Part shown: positions 1 to 8,221 of the stretch, in pieces | How positions within the stretch are numbered: position 1 is the stretch's first letter | Layout of the letters: every line of letters starts with the position of its first letter | Assembly (NCBI GenBank): GCA_902801985.1 | Contig: CADCKD010000013.1 | Location: 1-46,878, forward strand | Source of the DNA: an uncultured bacterium | Lineage (GTDB): Bacteria; Cyanobacteriota; Vampirovibrionia; Gastranaerophilales; Gastranaerophilaceae | Reading direction: 5' to 3' | DNA length: 46,878 nt | The notes under the pieces: model-generated | Seen by the model: the letters and a program-made list of their open reading frames with translations, nothing else | Databases searched by the model: none | Told to the model about the DNA's origin: nothing | Made by a program: the position numbers and the translations under genes

Positions 1-36
1 GCTCGTTCTGAACCTAATTTGTTCCGAAATTTTGAC

Positions 37-70
37 AAAAAAATAAGCCCAACAAGTGGACTTTATTTTT
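37..70 (-). terminator. Intrinsic terminator downstream of tRNA-Asp
   Basis: On the minus strand an imperfect AT-rich hairpin (arms around 41-50 and 59-70) is followed by a U-tract made by the run of A at 37-43. It lies directly after the 3' end of tRNA-Asp. The stem has a bulge, so this is a moderate call. A similar hairpin follows rplT. Confidence 0.55.
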
Positions 71-77
71 TCGTAAA

Positions 78-155
78 TGGCGGGAACGACGAGGCTCGAA
101 CTCGCGACCTCATGCGTGACAGGCATGCGCTCTAACCAAACTGAGCTACGCTCCC
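78..155 (-). tRNA. tRNA-Asp (anticodon GTC)
   Basis: The reverse strand folds as a full cloverleaf. The acceptor GGGAGCG pairs with CGTTCCC with one G-T wobble. The anticodon stem CATGC/GCATG encloses loop CTGTCAC with anticodon GTC, and the T-loop TTCGAGC is present. The discriminator is G at 81, and CCA is encoded in the DNA at 80-78. The tRNA-Ser in this window has no encoded CCA. Confidence 0.95.
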
Positions 156-229
156 ATACACTGGTTACCTATTTATTATATTTGCTGATTTTTTTTTTGC
201 AAGAGGTTTTAGCAAATATATCATAAAAA

Positions 230-264
230 ATTATAATAAAATGCCCTAGTTATGTAACTAAGGC
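230..264 (-). terminator. Terminator of the GH57 branching enzyme gene
   Basis: On the minus strand the hairpin at 243-264 has arms GCCtTAGTTA and TAACTAgGGC, near-perfect. It is followed by a T-rich tract at 242-225. It lies about 40 nt after the stop codon of the GH57 gene. Confidence 0.7.
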
Positions 265-301
265 TTGTAATATAAAATGAATTGTAAAAATTTTAAGCTT
301 T

Positions 302-2029
302 TTAATCTTGATATAAAGGCGCAAGTTTCTTAGATTGTTGTGGTATTACACCTTCTTCAATTGATAGGTATACTCTGTAATCAATATCAGAGAAACAATT
401 ATCGATACTTTCGATTTCTTTGAGCTTACCGTCATCTATATTGCCGGAATCTATCATATCCGCTATGAACTCAAATCTGTCAACGTGCTCTCTAAATCTG
501 TCTGTTGCATAATCCTTAGCCTGCCATGTTGTAATTAAAAATGGCCAATCAGAACTTTGCAATAACAAATTCTCTCTTGCTAATTGATTTAATGCTCTAT
601 GCAATAATTTGTTTTCAGGAATTGTTTGGTACCTGTCTGCTATTTCTGTTATACGTTTTTCACAAGAATGAATAATCGGCCACATCCATTCTGTTAAATG
701 GTTATTCCATACATAGAAGTGTCCGCCTTGTCCCCATGAAGATTCCGGGATTTGGATTGCTTCTACCGGAGGATGTGCTTTTAAGTATTCTCCTGCTGTC
801 ATTCTTTCGATTTGCGGTAAGAAATTATTTAATTTTCTAACTACTTGTTTAATAAACTCAATACCTTCAAACCACCAGTGACCATATAATTCTGTATCAA
901 ATGATACCATTATCAACCCCTCTTTACCGTTGTGAGATTGTTTATAATCATTCAATAAATGGTAAAGCATTGTCGTATAATGGTCAGAGTTTGAATTAAC
1001 CTGATTTAGCGCAAGTACCGGATCATAAAGCATCTTGTCACCCAAATCAGTAGTAGAAGAAGTTATTCTCCAATAATTCATACCCGATTTATCATCTTTT
1101 TTATGAAACTCTCTGTAACATCCGTCTCCGGGATATCCGTCAGCTGCTGACCAAACTTGATAACCTGCTCTGTCGTTTCTTCCCATAACTGCAACTTGTG
1201 CATCAGGAAGCCAATATGCAGAATATGTGTCGTATCCTGTCGGTTCTCTGTCAGGCAGAGGAATATATTCTATATTCCCATATATACCAACAACACGTCT
1301 GCAACCGATTGAATTTCCACCCTCGATTACGTGGGATTCTGTGAAGAAGTATTCAATATCGTTGTTCTGTAATGTTACTTCTATTGCCGGTCTCCAATGT
1401 TTTTTACCGTCTTTACCTACATATTCATAACCTTGACGATATGCACATTCAGGAAGCCAAGCACCTTGTGCTTTCTTGCCAAATAATCTCTTTGTTGTGT
1501 CAGAACCTACTTTGAATTGAGCATTCAAGTTATTATCTGTTGCAAGTAACGGAGAAAATCCGTGTGTTGCTCCCGATGTTGTAATTTCTATACAACCAAG
1601 GTCCTGAAGTTTTCTGAATTGCGAAATTAAATCCTTATGATATTTATTAACAAAAGAATTTCTTATATTTGAATACCAGTCAAAATAATATTTTGCAAGA
1701 TATTTTAGGTGCTGTGAATATGGAACTTTCGGATCAGGGTATCTTTCTAAATCTTTAGATACACTTTTGATCTTTTCATCCAAATATTTAACAAAACCAT
1801 TTTGTAAGTGTTCATCATTAAGTTGTTCTGCTAAGATTGGAGTAATACCAACAGTAAGCTTTGCCTTGATACCTTCTTCGTAATACAATTCAGAGATTGC
1901 ATTTACCAGCGGAACGTACGTTTCTGCCATACATTCATACAAGTTTTCTTCACCGAACGGCCACATCCCCGCTTTTCTGTAAAACGGTAAATGGCTGTGT
2001 AACATAAAAACAAATTGTCCTACTGACAT
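302..2029 (-). CDS. GH57 family 1,4-alpha-glucan branching enzyme
   Basis: Predicted to form alpha-1,6 branches in glycogen-like glucan in the cytoplasm. The 575-residue protein carries the conserved GH57 regions in order: HSHLPF near the N-terminus, GATHGF, GAWLPEC with the expected nucleophile Glu194, FDTELYGHWW with the expected acid/base Asp378, and SSWGQGGH. The last motif and the helical C-terminal part match the branching-enzyme branch of GH57 rather than amylopullulanases. The length is close to the roughly 530 residues usual for this group. The start is the ATG at 2029, preceded by a strong GGAGG five bases upstream; a TTG four codons earlier overlaps that ribosome site and is rejected. 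The gene appears monocistronic, with its own terminator. No other glycogen gene is in the window. Substrate specificity is inferred from the motifs. Confidence 0.9.
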   Translation of the reverse strand: MSVGQFVFMLHSHLPFYRKAGMWPFGEENLYECMAETYVPLVNAISELYYEEGIKAKLTVGITPILAEQLNDEHLQNGFVKYLDEKIKSVSKDLERYPDPKVPYSQHLKYLAKYYFDWYSNIRNSFVNKYHKDLISQFRKLQDLGCIEITTSGATHGFSPLLATDNNLNAQFKVGSDTTKRLFGKKAQGAWLPECAYRQGYEYVGKDGKKHWRPAIEVTLQNNDIEYFFTESHVIEGGNSIGCRRVVGIYGNIEYIPLPDREPTGYDTYSAYWLPDAQVAVMGRNDRAGYQVWSAADGYPGDGCYREFHKKDDKSGMNYWRITSSTTDLGDKMLYDPVLALNQVNSNSDHYTTMLYHLLNDYKQSHNGKEGLIMVSFDTELYGHWWFEGIEFIKQVVRKLNNFLPQIERMTAGEYLKAHPPVEAIQIPESSWGQGGHFYVWNNHLTEWMWPIIHSCEKRITEIADRYQTIPENKLLHRALNQLARENLLLQSSDWPFLITTWQAKDYATDRFREHVDRFEFIADMIDSGNIDDGKLKEIESIDNCFSDIDYRVYLSIEEGVIPQQSKKLAPLYQD

Positions 2030-2178
2030 TTCTGCCTCCAATCTTATGAACTATATTATTTAATATAATTCATTTGTGTATAAAATATATATACCACAAA
2101 CGGATAAAAAATATAATACTATTTAACTAATTCCACTGAATAATGTTACATTTTGCAATATATATTTTTTAGCAGTAA

Positions 2179-2206
2179 AAAGACCCTTGCTCAGGGTCTT
2201 TTTTGT
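2179..2206 (-). terminator. Terminator of the lytic transglycosylase gene
   Basis: Nearly perfect hairpin (AAGACCCT / AGGGTCTT around loop TGCTC, 2180-2200), flanked by A-runs on one side and T-runs on the other. It could act in both directions. The nearest gene end is the transglycosylase stop at 2234 on the minus strand. Confidence 0.8.
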
Positions 2207-2233
2207 AAGTATTCTTTTGATTTAATATTTAAA

Positions 2234-2998
2234 CTACATTTCAATAGATTGAAGTTGGATATTAGAATTTATATTCAAATCTGTTTTTCTTGAAAAGTGT
2301 CCTGATTTTGGTACAGGAGCTTTTTTAGTTGTGTTTGCAACGTATGGTGAAGCATCGTTGTTTTGTTGTAATTGTGGTGAATTAAGTTTTTGTTGTACGT
2401 TTGCAACTACTTTTGCAGCTTCTTCATCCTGAACTTTTGCTGTTACTACAAAATCCTTTTGTGGTAATTTTTGTTCAGTAGTTTTTTGCGTCGCAATATT
2501 TTCTTTTTCCTTTAAGCTCTTTTGGTATGCCAATACTGCCGGGTCTGTATGAGCTTTTAGGTAATGATAGTTTGTCATAATTTTGGTTACAAATCTTTTT
2601 GTTTCTGCAAACGGTGGAACTGCGTTATAACGTTTTACGTTTGCCGGTCCTGCATTGTATGCTGCTATTGCAAGCTGCATAGAACCAAACATTTTGTACA
2701 TAGACTTGTAATACATTATGCCGCCTTTGATATTATCATCAAGTGAGTAAGGGTTTAGCCCCATTCTTCTCGCTGTTGAAGGCATAAGTTGGAAAACTCC
2801 CACTGCTCCGTGTGAGCTTCTTGCTTCATGTCTGTAACCTGATTCTGCTTTTGCAATACTTAATGTTATTGCCGGATCAACACCCATTTCAATAGAATAC
2901 TTTACTATTGCAGCTTTTACGGTGTCTACACTTGCTGCTTGCACTTGTGAAAAGAACATTAGCACAAATGCCGTAGTTAATAGTAGTAATTTTTTCAA
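2234..2998 (-). CDS. Secreted lytic transglycosylase (SLT / Slt70-like domain)
   Basis: Cleaves peptidoglycan glycan strands outside the cytoplasmic membrane. The 254-residue protein has an N-terminal signal peptide (KK, hydrophobic core, cleavage near QVQA-AS at about residue 22). A compact SLT domain follows: AKAESGY with the catalytic Glu near 52, GAVGVFQLMPSTARRMG, the NIKGG motif and AIAAYNAGP. The C-terminal 90 residues are Gln/Lys-rich, low complexity and of unknown role. The start is a TTG supported by AGAGGA eight bases upstream; the ATG inside that spacer is in another frame and soon stops. A promoter is readable at 3099-3126, giving a leader of about 95 nt. A 19-codon frame in the leader (3054 to 2995) ends in TTGA overlap with this start. 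Confidence 0.92.
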   Translation of the reverse strand: MKKLLLLTTAFVLMFFSQVQAASVDTVKAAIVKYSIEMGVDPAITLSIAKAESGYRHEARSSHGAVGVFQLMPSTARRMGLNPYSLDDNIKGGIMYYKSMYKMFGSMQLAIAAYNAGPANVKRYNAVPPFAETKRFVTKIMTNYHYLKAHTDPAVLAYQKSLKEKENIATQKTTEQKLPQKDFVVTAKVQDEEAAKVVANVQQKLNSPQLQQNNDASPYVANTTKKAPVPKSGHFSRKTDLNINSNIQLQSIEM

Positions 2999-3248
2999 AA
3001 CATAAATCCTCTAGTTGTAAATTGGATATCCTCAAAAGTTACTCCTCTACACATTTTTTTATTGTAAATTTTCCCTCAATCGGATATTTTATGAAACCAT
3101 TATATTACAAAAAATTAAAATTTCAACCCTTACAAGATTGATTGTATACTTTAGGTATTTTGAAACTCTTGTCGTTACTGAGTTCTGGGGTTTATGAATT
3201 AGTGTAAAAAGTACATTAATTTTGTAAAGTCTAATGATTTTTTAATAA
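2999..3248 (-). other. Intergenic region with transglycosylase promoter and leader
   Basis: The 250-nt gap between ComEC and the transglycosylase contains the promoter at 3099-3126, a leader of about 95 nt with a possible 19-codon reading frame, and AT-rich sequence after the comEC stop without a convincing terminator hairpin. Confidence 0.5.
3099..3126 (-). promoter_or_regulatory. Sigma70-type promoter of the transglycosylase gene
   Basis: On the minus strand: TTGAAA (complement of 3121-3126), 16-nt spacer, then TATAAT (complement of 3099-3104). The predicted transcription start is near 3092. Confidence 0.6.
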
Positions 3249-5642
3249 TTATTTTGTTTTAAAAATTTCTTTCATTTTATATTTTCTATCGTGGGAATCG
3301 TAGGAATAAATTTTGTAGAATTCTCCATTTGTAGAAATTTTTATAGAATTTAGCATATCTGTTCGCAGAATTGTGGTTTTTCTGAGGGTATCAAGTGTTC
3401 CTTGGTTCGGGTGCCCGAAAGAGTTTATTCCGGTCGAAATTATAGAAATATCATTATTAAGGTGTTCTATCATTTTATTGTTTACAACCTGAGGTCCACC
3501 GTGGTGACCGACTTTTAGAATTTCAATGTTGGAAGGTATGTAATTTTTTATTTGTTCAAATGATGTAATTCCCGCATCTGCCATAAATAGCATTTCAAAA
3601 TCTTTATATTTAAGCAGTGTTATAGTGGAAGAATCGTTGCTTTCGTTTTTCCCTGAGATATTTGTTTTAAATGTTGTAATTGCCAAATCTTTTTCTTTAT
3701 AAATCTTGGAATTATTTTGGGTAATTATAATCGATTGATTTATTTCTTTTGCTGTATTGAAAATAGATTGAGCTGTTTCAGTGTTTGTTTGGGTTGTATT
3801 AAGATAAAGTTTTTTTACTTTTAAATTACTTATCAAATCGACTGTACCTCCGGAGTGGTCATTATCAAAATGCGTAACGATTATTCCTTCTATATTTTTT
3901 ATTCCTCTATCTTTTAAGTATTTAAGCATAATAATTTTAGCTTGAGTGTTACCACTTTTGTATGCATTTTTACCTGTATCGATAAAGAAATATTTATTCT
4001 GCGGAGTTTTAATTAAAAAGCAATCGGCGTTTCCAACATCAAAAGTTATAATTTCTAAATCTTTTGATGTTGTATGGACTGTTGTTAAAAGAAGAATAAA
4101 GGATGTTATCAATATTGTTTGGAGAGCTTTTTTGTATTTGTCATATTTAATAAGGTATGTCGCACCAATAATCATAGAATAATAAATGAGCATTTGTATG
4201 ATATTTGGATGTGTAGTTTGCAATACGCAGTGAGGCATATTAGAAAAGAAATTTGATATGTATACAAGTAAATTTAAAAAATAATTGAGGTAGAAATCAA
4301 ATGTCATACATATAAATTCTGAGATTGGTTTGATTATTGCAATGAGTGAACTTACAAACCCTGAGAAACTAATAACACTTAAAATGCTTGCAATCGAAAC
4401 ATTTGCAAAAATTGAATACAAACTGATAGTGTTAAAATAATACATTTGTATCGGGATTACCCATAATTGGGCAATAATAGGAATTATTACGGGTGCTTTT
4501 ATCCAGTTAGGGATATTTGGTAATTTTTGAATAATAACATTTGCAGTTGTTATTAAACCAAAGGTTACCATGAATGAAAGTTGAAAGCTGATATCGTTAA
4601 TGTATGCAGGGTTATATAAAAGCATGAGTACCGCTACGAGTGCAAGTAGTGATATGCTATGTGCATCTCTGTCAATGAGTTTACCGATTAATATAAATAT
4701 AAGCATTAAAGCTGCCCTTATTACTGAAGCTCCAAGGCCTGTCATAAAAGTATATACAATAATTGCCGCAATCCCTGATATGACCCGAACTTTGTATGGG
4801 AATTTAAAAAATTGCATTATATAGAACAAAAATGTATAGATGAACGCAACATTCATTCCTGATGCTGCGAGTATATGCAGAAGTCCCGAATTTATAAAAG
4901 AGTTTTTAATATCTTCCGGAGGAGTAACTGCGTCATTCCCGAATATAATTCCGCCTAGAATTTCTAAATTCGGGCTTTTTAAATAATGTGAATGAATTTC
5001 TAAAATGTCATTTCTTATATTATTCAGAGTTTGCAGGAATTTCCATTTAAAGTTCAGATTATTATCCAAACTTTTTGTTATTCCGTCGTTGTTATATAAA
5101 ACCGTAAAAATATTGTAGTTTTTGAGGTAAGAAGAATAGTCAAATTGTGAGGGGTTAGTTGAGTGAAACGGTTGTCTGAGGCTTCCGGTTATTTCTATTC
5201 TTTGTCCAATTTTCAAGGCCGCTGTTGTATCATTTTTAGGTATAGAAACAAAAGTTTTACCTCCGGCATTTTGGTTTTCTATTTGTTCTATTTCCATTAT
5301 GAATTTTAATTTTTCATTATCCGAAGATGTTGGTATACTTATAATCCTACCTGTGAAAATACTATTAATTGGTGCGAGAGGTAATAAATCATCCGAATTT
5401 TTTATTTTTAGCATTGTAATAAAAAATCCGAAATAAAAGATAAAAATTAAAACAAGAATTCTTTTTATGGTGAAAATATTGAAAATTATTGTAAGTATCA
5501 AAAATGCCGTTATTATAGATGCGCAAATAAGCGGATTTGGGCTAAAATATGCTAAGATTCCACACATAAAAATTAGGGATGTAAAAAACATTACAAAATT
5601 TTTATTTTGAATAATTTCTTGTATATTTTCTTTTTCAAACAT
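3249..5642 (-). CDS. comEC: ComEC/Rec2 family DNA-uptake channel
   Basis: Predicted inner-membrane channel that carries single-stranded DNA into the cytoplasm during natural transformation. The 797-residue length is typical. It has an N-terminal membrane segment pair with an OB-like DUF4131 region (about 20-190), the multi-helix Competence domain (about 225-510, starting at LLHILAASGMNVAF), and a C-terminal metallo-beta-lactamase domain with FDVGNADCFLI, THFDNDHSGG and ILKVGHHG. The start ATG at 5642 has no ribosome-binding site, but TAAAAT sits six bases upstream, suggesting a leaderless mRNA. It is divergent from pilT, whose product retracts type IV pili; the two could serve the same uptake process, though that is inference from proximity. 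No ComEA or ComF is in the window. Confidence 0.9.
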   Translation of the reverse strand: MFEKENIQEIIQNKNFVMFFTSLIFMCGILAYFSPNPLICASIITAFLILTIIFNIFTIKRILVLIFIFYFGFFITMLKIKNSDDLLPLAPINSIFTGRIISIPTSSDNEKLKFIMEIEQIENQNAGGKTFVSIPKNDTTAALKIGQRIEITGSLRQPFHSTNPSQFDYSSYLKNYNIFTVLYNNDGITKSLDNNLNFKWKFLQTLNNIRNDILEIHSHYLKSPNLEILGGIIFGNDAVTPPEDIKNSFINSGLLHILAASGMNVAFIYTFLFYIMQFFKFPYKVRVISGIAAIIVYTFMTGLGASVIRAALMLIFILIGKLIDRDAHSISLLALVAVLMLLYNPAYINDISFQLSFMVTFGLITTANVIIQKLPNIPNWIKAPVIIPIIAQLWVIPIQMYYFNTISLYSIFANVSIASILSVISFSGFVSSLIAIIKPISEFICMTFDFYLNYFLNLLVYISNFFSNMPHCVLQTTHPNIIQMLIYYSMIIGATYLIKYDKYKKALQTILITSFILLLTTVHTTSKDLEIITFDVGNADCFLIKTPQNKYFFIDTGKNAYKSGNTQAKIIMLKYLKDRGIKNIEGIIVTHFDNDHSGGTVDLISNLKVKKLYLNTTQTNTETAQSIFNTAKEINQSIIITQNNSKIYKEKDLAITTFKTNISGKNESNDSSTITLLKYKDFEMLFMADAGITSFEQIKNYIPSNIEILKVGHHGGPQVVNNKMIEHLNNDISIISTGINSFGHPNQGTLDTLRKTTILRTDMLNSIKISTNGEFYKIYSYDSHDRKYKMKEIFKTK

Positions 5643-5648
5643 AGTATT

Positions 5649-5654
5649 ATTTTA
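5649..5654 (-). promoter_or_regulatory. -10 box of comEC placed for leaderless transcription
   Basis: TAAAAT on the minus strand ends six nucleotides before the comEC ATG. No clear -35 box is visible. Together with the missing Shine-Dalgarno this suggests the transcript starts at or next to the start codon. Confidence 0.4.
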
Positions 5655-5677
5655 GCAAATAAAAATTTAATATATAG

Positions 5678-5706
5678 TTGTGCAAAATTACAAATAATGT
5701 TATACT
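5678..5706 (+). promoter_or_regulatory. Promoter of pilT
   Basis: TTGTGC (5678-5683), 17-nt spacer, TATACT (5701-5706). The ATG at 5731 is preceded by a strong GAGGAGAG ribosome site, so this gene has a normal short leader. Confidence 0.65.
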
Positions 5707-5730
5707 GTGTAAAAATAAAGAGGAGAGTTT

Positions 5731-6828
5731 ATGGCGGATACGGGTTTTTATATAGAAGATTTTTTAAGGCAGGCTGTTTCTGTTGGGGCTTCTGATATAC
5801 ATTTGAGTGATGGAGAACGCCCTGCAATAAGAGTATCAGGACAAATTATGAGAATTAATGTTCCGGCATTAACTTCTGAAGATATTGAATTTATTCTAAG
5901 GTCAATAGCACCTAATAATTTAAAGGACAAGATTTCGAAATTTTTTGATATTGACTTTTCTTATGAAATAGAAGGTTGTTCAAGATTTCGTGTAAATTTA
6001 AGCCATCAACTTGGAAAAACAGCAATGGCATTCCGTGTTATTCCTTATTATATAAGAACATTTGATGATTTGATGGTGCCTGAAGATTTAAAAGAATTTG
6101 CAGGTTTTAATAATGGGTTGGTTCTTGTAACAGGGCCGACCGGTTCCGGAAAATCTACTACTATTGCGGCGTTAATTGATTATATCAATATGAATACTGC
6201 AAAGCATATAGTTACAATTGAGGACCCTGTTGAATATATTTTTACGAATAAAAAATCTATTGTTTCTCAAAGACAGCTATTAATTGATACCCCGTCTTTT
6301 GCAGATGGTATAAAATATTCCCTAAGACAGGACCCTGATGTTATATTTATCGGGGAAATCCGTGACAGAATTACGGTTGAAGCTGCGTTGAATGCTGCTG
6401 AAACGGGTCACTTTGTTGTATCAACAATTCATACAAATGATGCTGTTCAAACTGTATCAAGAATTATAAACCTTTTCGAAGCAACTGACAGAGATTTTAT
6501 CCGCGGTCAGATTGCAAGTAATTTAAGAGGTACTGTTGCTCAAAAACTTGTTCCTTCGGCGGATGGCAAGACCAGATATCCTGCTGTTGAATTGTTACAA
6601 GTTACTTCGACTGTTAAAGATTTTATCCAAAAAGATGAACTTGATTCAATTTATGAACTTGTTAAAAATGGTTCGTTTAATAAGATGATTACGATGAATA
6701 TGTCTTTATTTAAGTTGTATCAGGAAGGAAAAATCAGCAAAGAAACGGCTATTGATTATTCTGATAACAAGTCTGAAATTGAACAAATGATGCGCGGTGT
6801 ATATCACGGTACAGGTACTAAACACTAA
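5731..6828 (+). CDS. pilT: Type IV pilus retraction ATPase PilT
   Basis: Cytoplasmic hexameric ATPase that powers retraction of type IV pili (twitching, DNA uptake). The 365-residue protein starts with the PilT N-terminal domain (DFLRQAVSVGASDIHLS). The secretion ATPase core follows: Walker A GPTGSGKST at 135-143, the Asp box IEDPVEYIF, RQDPDVIFIGEIRD around the Walker B, and the His box TGHFVVSTIHTND. The usual C-terminal part with AVELLQVT follows. The start is set by GAGGAGAG four bases before the ATG. recO follows after 16 nt and is probably cotranscribed. No pilin or assembly gene lies in the window. PilT versus PilU cannot be settled by eye, but the close match to the PilT motif pattern favours PilT. 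Confidence 0.93.
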   Translation: MADTGFYIEDFLRQAVSVGASDIHLSDGERPAIRVSGQIMRINVPALTSEDIEFILRSIAPNNLKDKISKFFDIDFSYEIEGCSRFRVNLSHQLGKTAMAFRVIPYYIRTFDDLMVPEDLKEFAGFNNGLVLVTGPTGSGKSTTIAALIDYINMNTAKHIVTIEDPVEYIFTNKKSIVSQRQLLIDTPSFADGIKYSLRQDPDVIFIGEIRDRITVEAALNAAETGHFVVSTIHTNDAVQTVSRIINLFEATDRDFIRGQIASNLRGTVAQKLVPSADGKTRYPAVELLQVTSTVKDFIQKDELDSIYELVKNGSFNKMITMNMSLFKLYQEGKISKETAIDYSDNKSEIEQMMRGVYHGTGTKH

Positions 6829-6844
6829 TAAAAATTAAATAAAT

Positions 6845-7618
6845 ATGCAAAATAATTTTGTGACAGATGCAATCAATCTTAAGTCATATAATCTTAGTGA
6901 ATCAGACAAAATTATTGTTATGTATTCAAAGGATAAAGGGCTTATAAGGGGAGTAGCTAAAGGTGTAAAAAAACCTAAAAGCAAATTGGGAGCGAGAATG
7001 GATATGCTTGTTGCCAACAAAATTATGCTGCATAAAGGTAAAAATTTGGATACAATATGCCAAGCGGATGTTTTGAATACATTTAATAAAACAAGGAATG
7101 ATTTAGATAAGATTTTTTATTCGATGTATGTAACCGAGGTTGTTAATAATTTCGGTTTGGAAGAAGATCCGGGGGCTGCTGAGATTTATGATATTTTGTA
7201 TAAGGCTCTTAATTCTATTTCCGAGGCTAAAAATGAAGTTGAACTATTGATTTCTGTTATAAAATTTCAACTGAAGATGATGAAAGAGTCAGGTTTTTGT
7301 GTAGAATTAGACAGATGTTTGCATTGCCATAAAAAAGTTGAAGATGAGTCAATGTACTTTGTTTCCGGCTTGGGCGGAATTATATGTAAGGATTGCTACG
7401 ATTTTGTCCCTCATAATAAAAGGCTTATGCCGTATAAACTGCGTGACTTTTTTAAGCAGATGACTCTCAATGATTTTGATACTGTCGGCGAGTATGAACA
7501 AAAGGCAAATAAACAGGTATGTCTTGTAACTTATAATGTTTTAAAAGATTATATTGAAAAAAAATCTCCAAAGAAAATGAAAACATCTTCTGTTTTTCAA
7601 GATTTATCCCTTGTATAA
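6845..7618 (+). CDS. recO: DNA repair protein RecO
   Basis: Mediator that loads RecA onto SSB-coated single-stranded DNA in the RecFOR pathway. The 257-residue protein has the N-terminal OB-fold region (DAINLKSYNLSESDKIIVMYSKDKGLIRGVAKGVKK), the helical middle and a zinc motif with CxxC at 158-161 (CLHC) and CxxC at 181-184 (CKDC). The length is normal. No clear ribosome-binding site precedes the ATG, which lies 16 nt after the pilT stop. Its TAA stop overlaps the first two bases of the left inverted repeat of the 7617-8165 element, so that element begins exactly at the gene end. Confidence 0.92.
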   Translation: MQNNFVTDAINLKSYNLSESDKIIVMYSKDKGLIRGVAKGVKKPKSKLGARMDMLVANKIMLHKGKNLDTICQADVLNTFNKTRNDLDKIFYSMYVTEVVNNFGLEEDPGAAEIYDILYKALNSISEAKNEVELLISVIKFQLKMMKESGFCVELDRCLHCHKKVEDESMYFVSGLGGIICKDCYDFVPHNKRLMPYKLRDFFKQMTLNDFDTVGEYEQKANKQVCLVTYNVLKDYIEKKSPKKMKTSSVFQDLSLV

Positions 7619-8165
7619 ATTATATTATCGGAAGTTTTTGTGGTTAAATCTCAAAATCTTCCTTATGCCCCATTTCTTTGACCGCAAAGAAATGGGGCGC
7701 AAAGAAACTCCCCGACCTGCACTTCGCTTGCTAATAAATTGTAATTGCTCTGCCCCAAGCGGGCAAACTCACTTCGTTCAAACAATGCCCGCTTTGACCT
7801 TGCAGAACAAAACATTTATTGCTCGCTTCGTAAAGGTCGGAGGGGGTAAATGTACATCCAAATGGTTGCGTTTGTTCCCTATCATTGCGTGTGGGTGGGG
7901 GGGGATATAATTCCTCCTCGCCCCTTTGGGGAGAGGGTAGGGTGAGTGGCTATGCGAACCGTTATTTAGGTTCGCCCAAGATTTTTGCCTGTAAGGCAAA
8001 AACGTATTAACAAATTATACTGATATTTTGTGAACGGAACGATGCCGAAGGCAGCGTAGAAATCTGTGTGTTTTTCTTTTCGGTTCACTTTTCTTTTTAC
8101 GTCACAATTAAAAAGAAAAGTGAACTATTAGTGGAGAATTATAAAATCTTCCGATAGTATAATTT
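7617..8165 (+). repeat. 549-bp non-coding element with terminal inverted repeats (MITE-like)
   Basis: This gene-free stretch between recO and cca begins with AAATTATATTATCGGAAG (7617-7634) and ends with the inverted copy AAATTATACTATCGGAAG (read backwards from 8165), each followed by T-runs. Inside are strong hairpins: a perfect 14-bp stem GCCCCATTTCTTTG/complement with a 4-nt loop at 7667-7698, a 9-bp stem AAGCGGGCA at 7757-7765 with 7786-7794, inexact inverted arms around 7709-7718 and 7834-7845, and a perfect 16-bp stem starting GTTCACTTTTC at 8083-8098 with 8110-8125. It also contains a GC-rich block related to the repeats at 20378 and 36587. No transposase and no target duplication is visible. 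A 99-codon frame inside is not credible as a gene. Confidence 0.6.
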
Positions 8166-8186
8166 GCGGGTTGTAATCTATAAAAC

Positions 8187-8215
8187 TTGTGCAAATCAAA
8201 AATTTACTATAAAAT
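8187..8215 (+). promoter_or_regulatory. Promoter of cca, placed for leaderless mRNA
   Basis: TTGTGC (8187-8192), 17-nt spacer, TAAAAT (8210-8215). The ATG at 8222 follows after only six bases, where transcription would start. No ribosome-binding site is present. Confidence 0.6.
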
Positions 8216-8221
8216 TACCGT

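Noticed and set aside
7611-7910. 99-codon plus-strand frame and 73-codon minus-strand frame in the recO-cca gap
   Set aside because: They run through hairpins and GC-rich repeats of the 549-bp element, have no ribosome site and look like translated palindromes.
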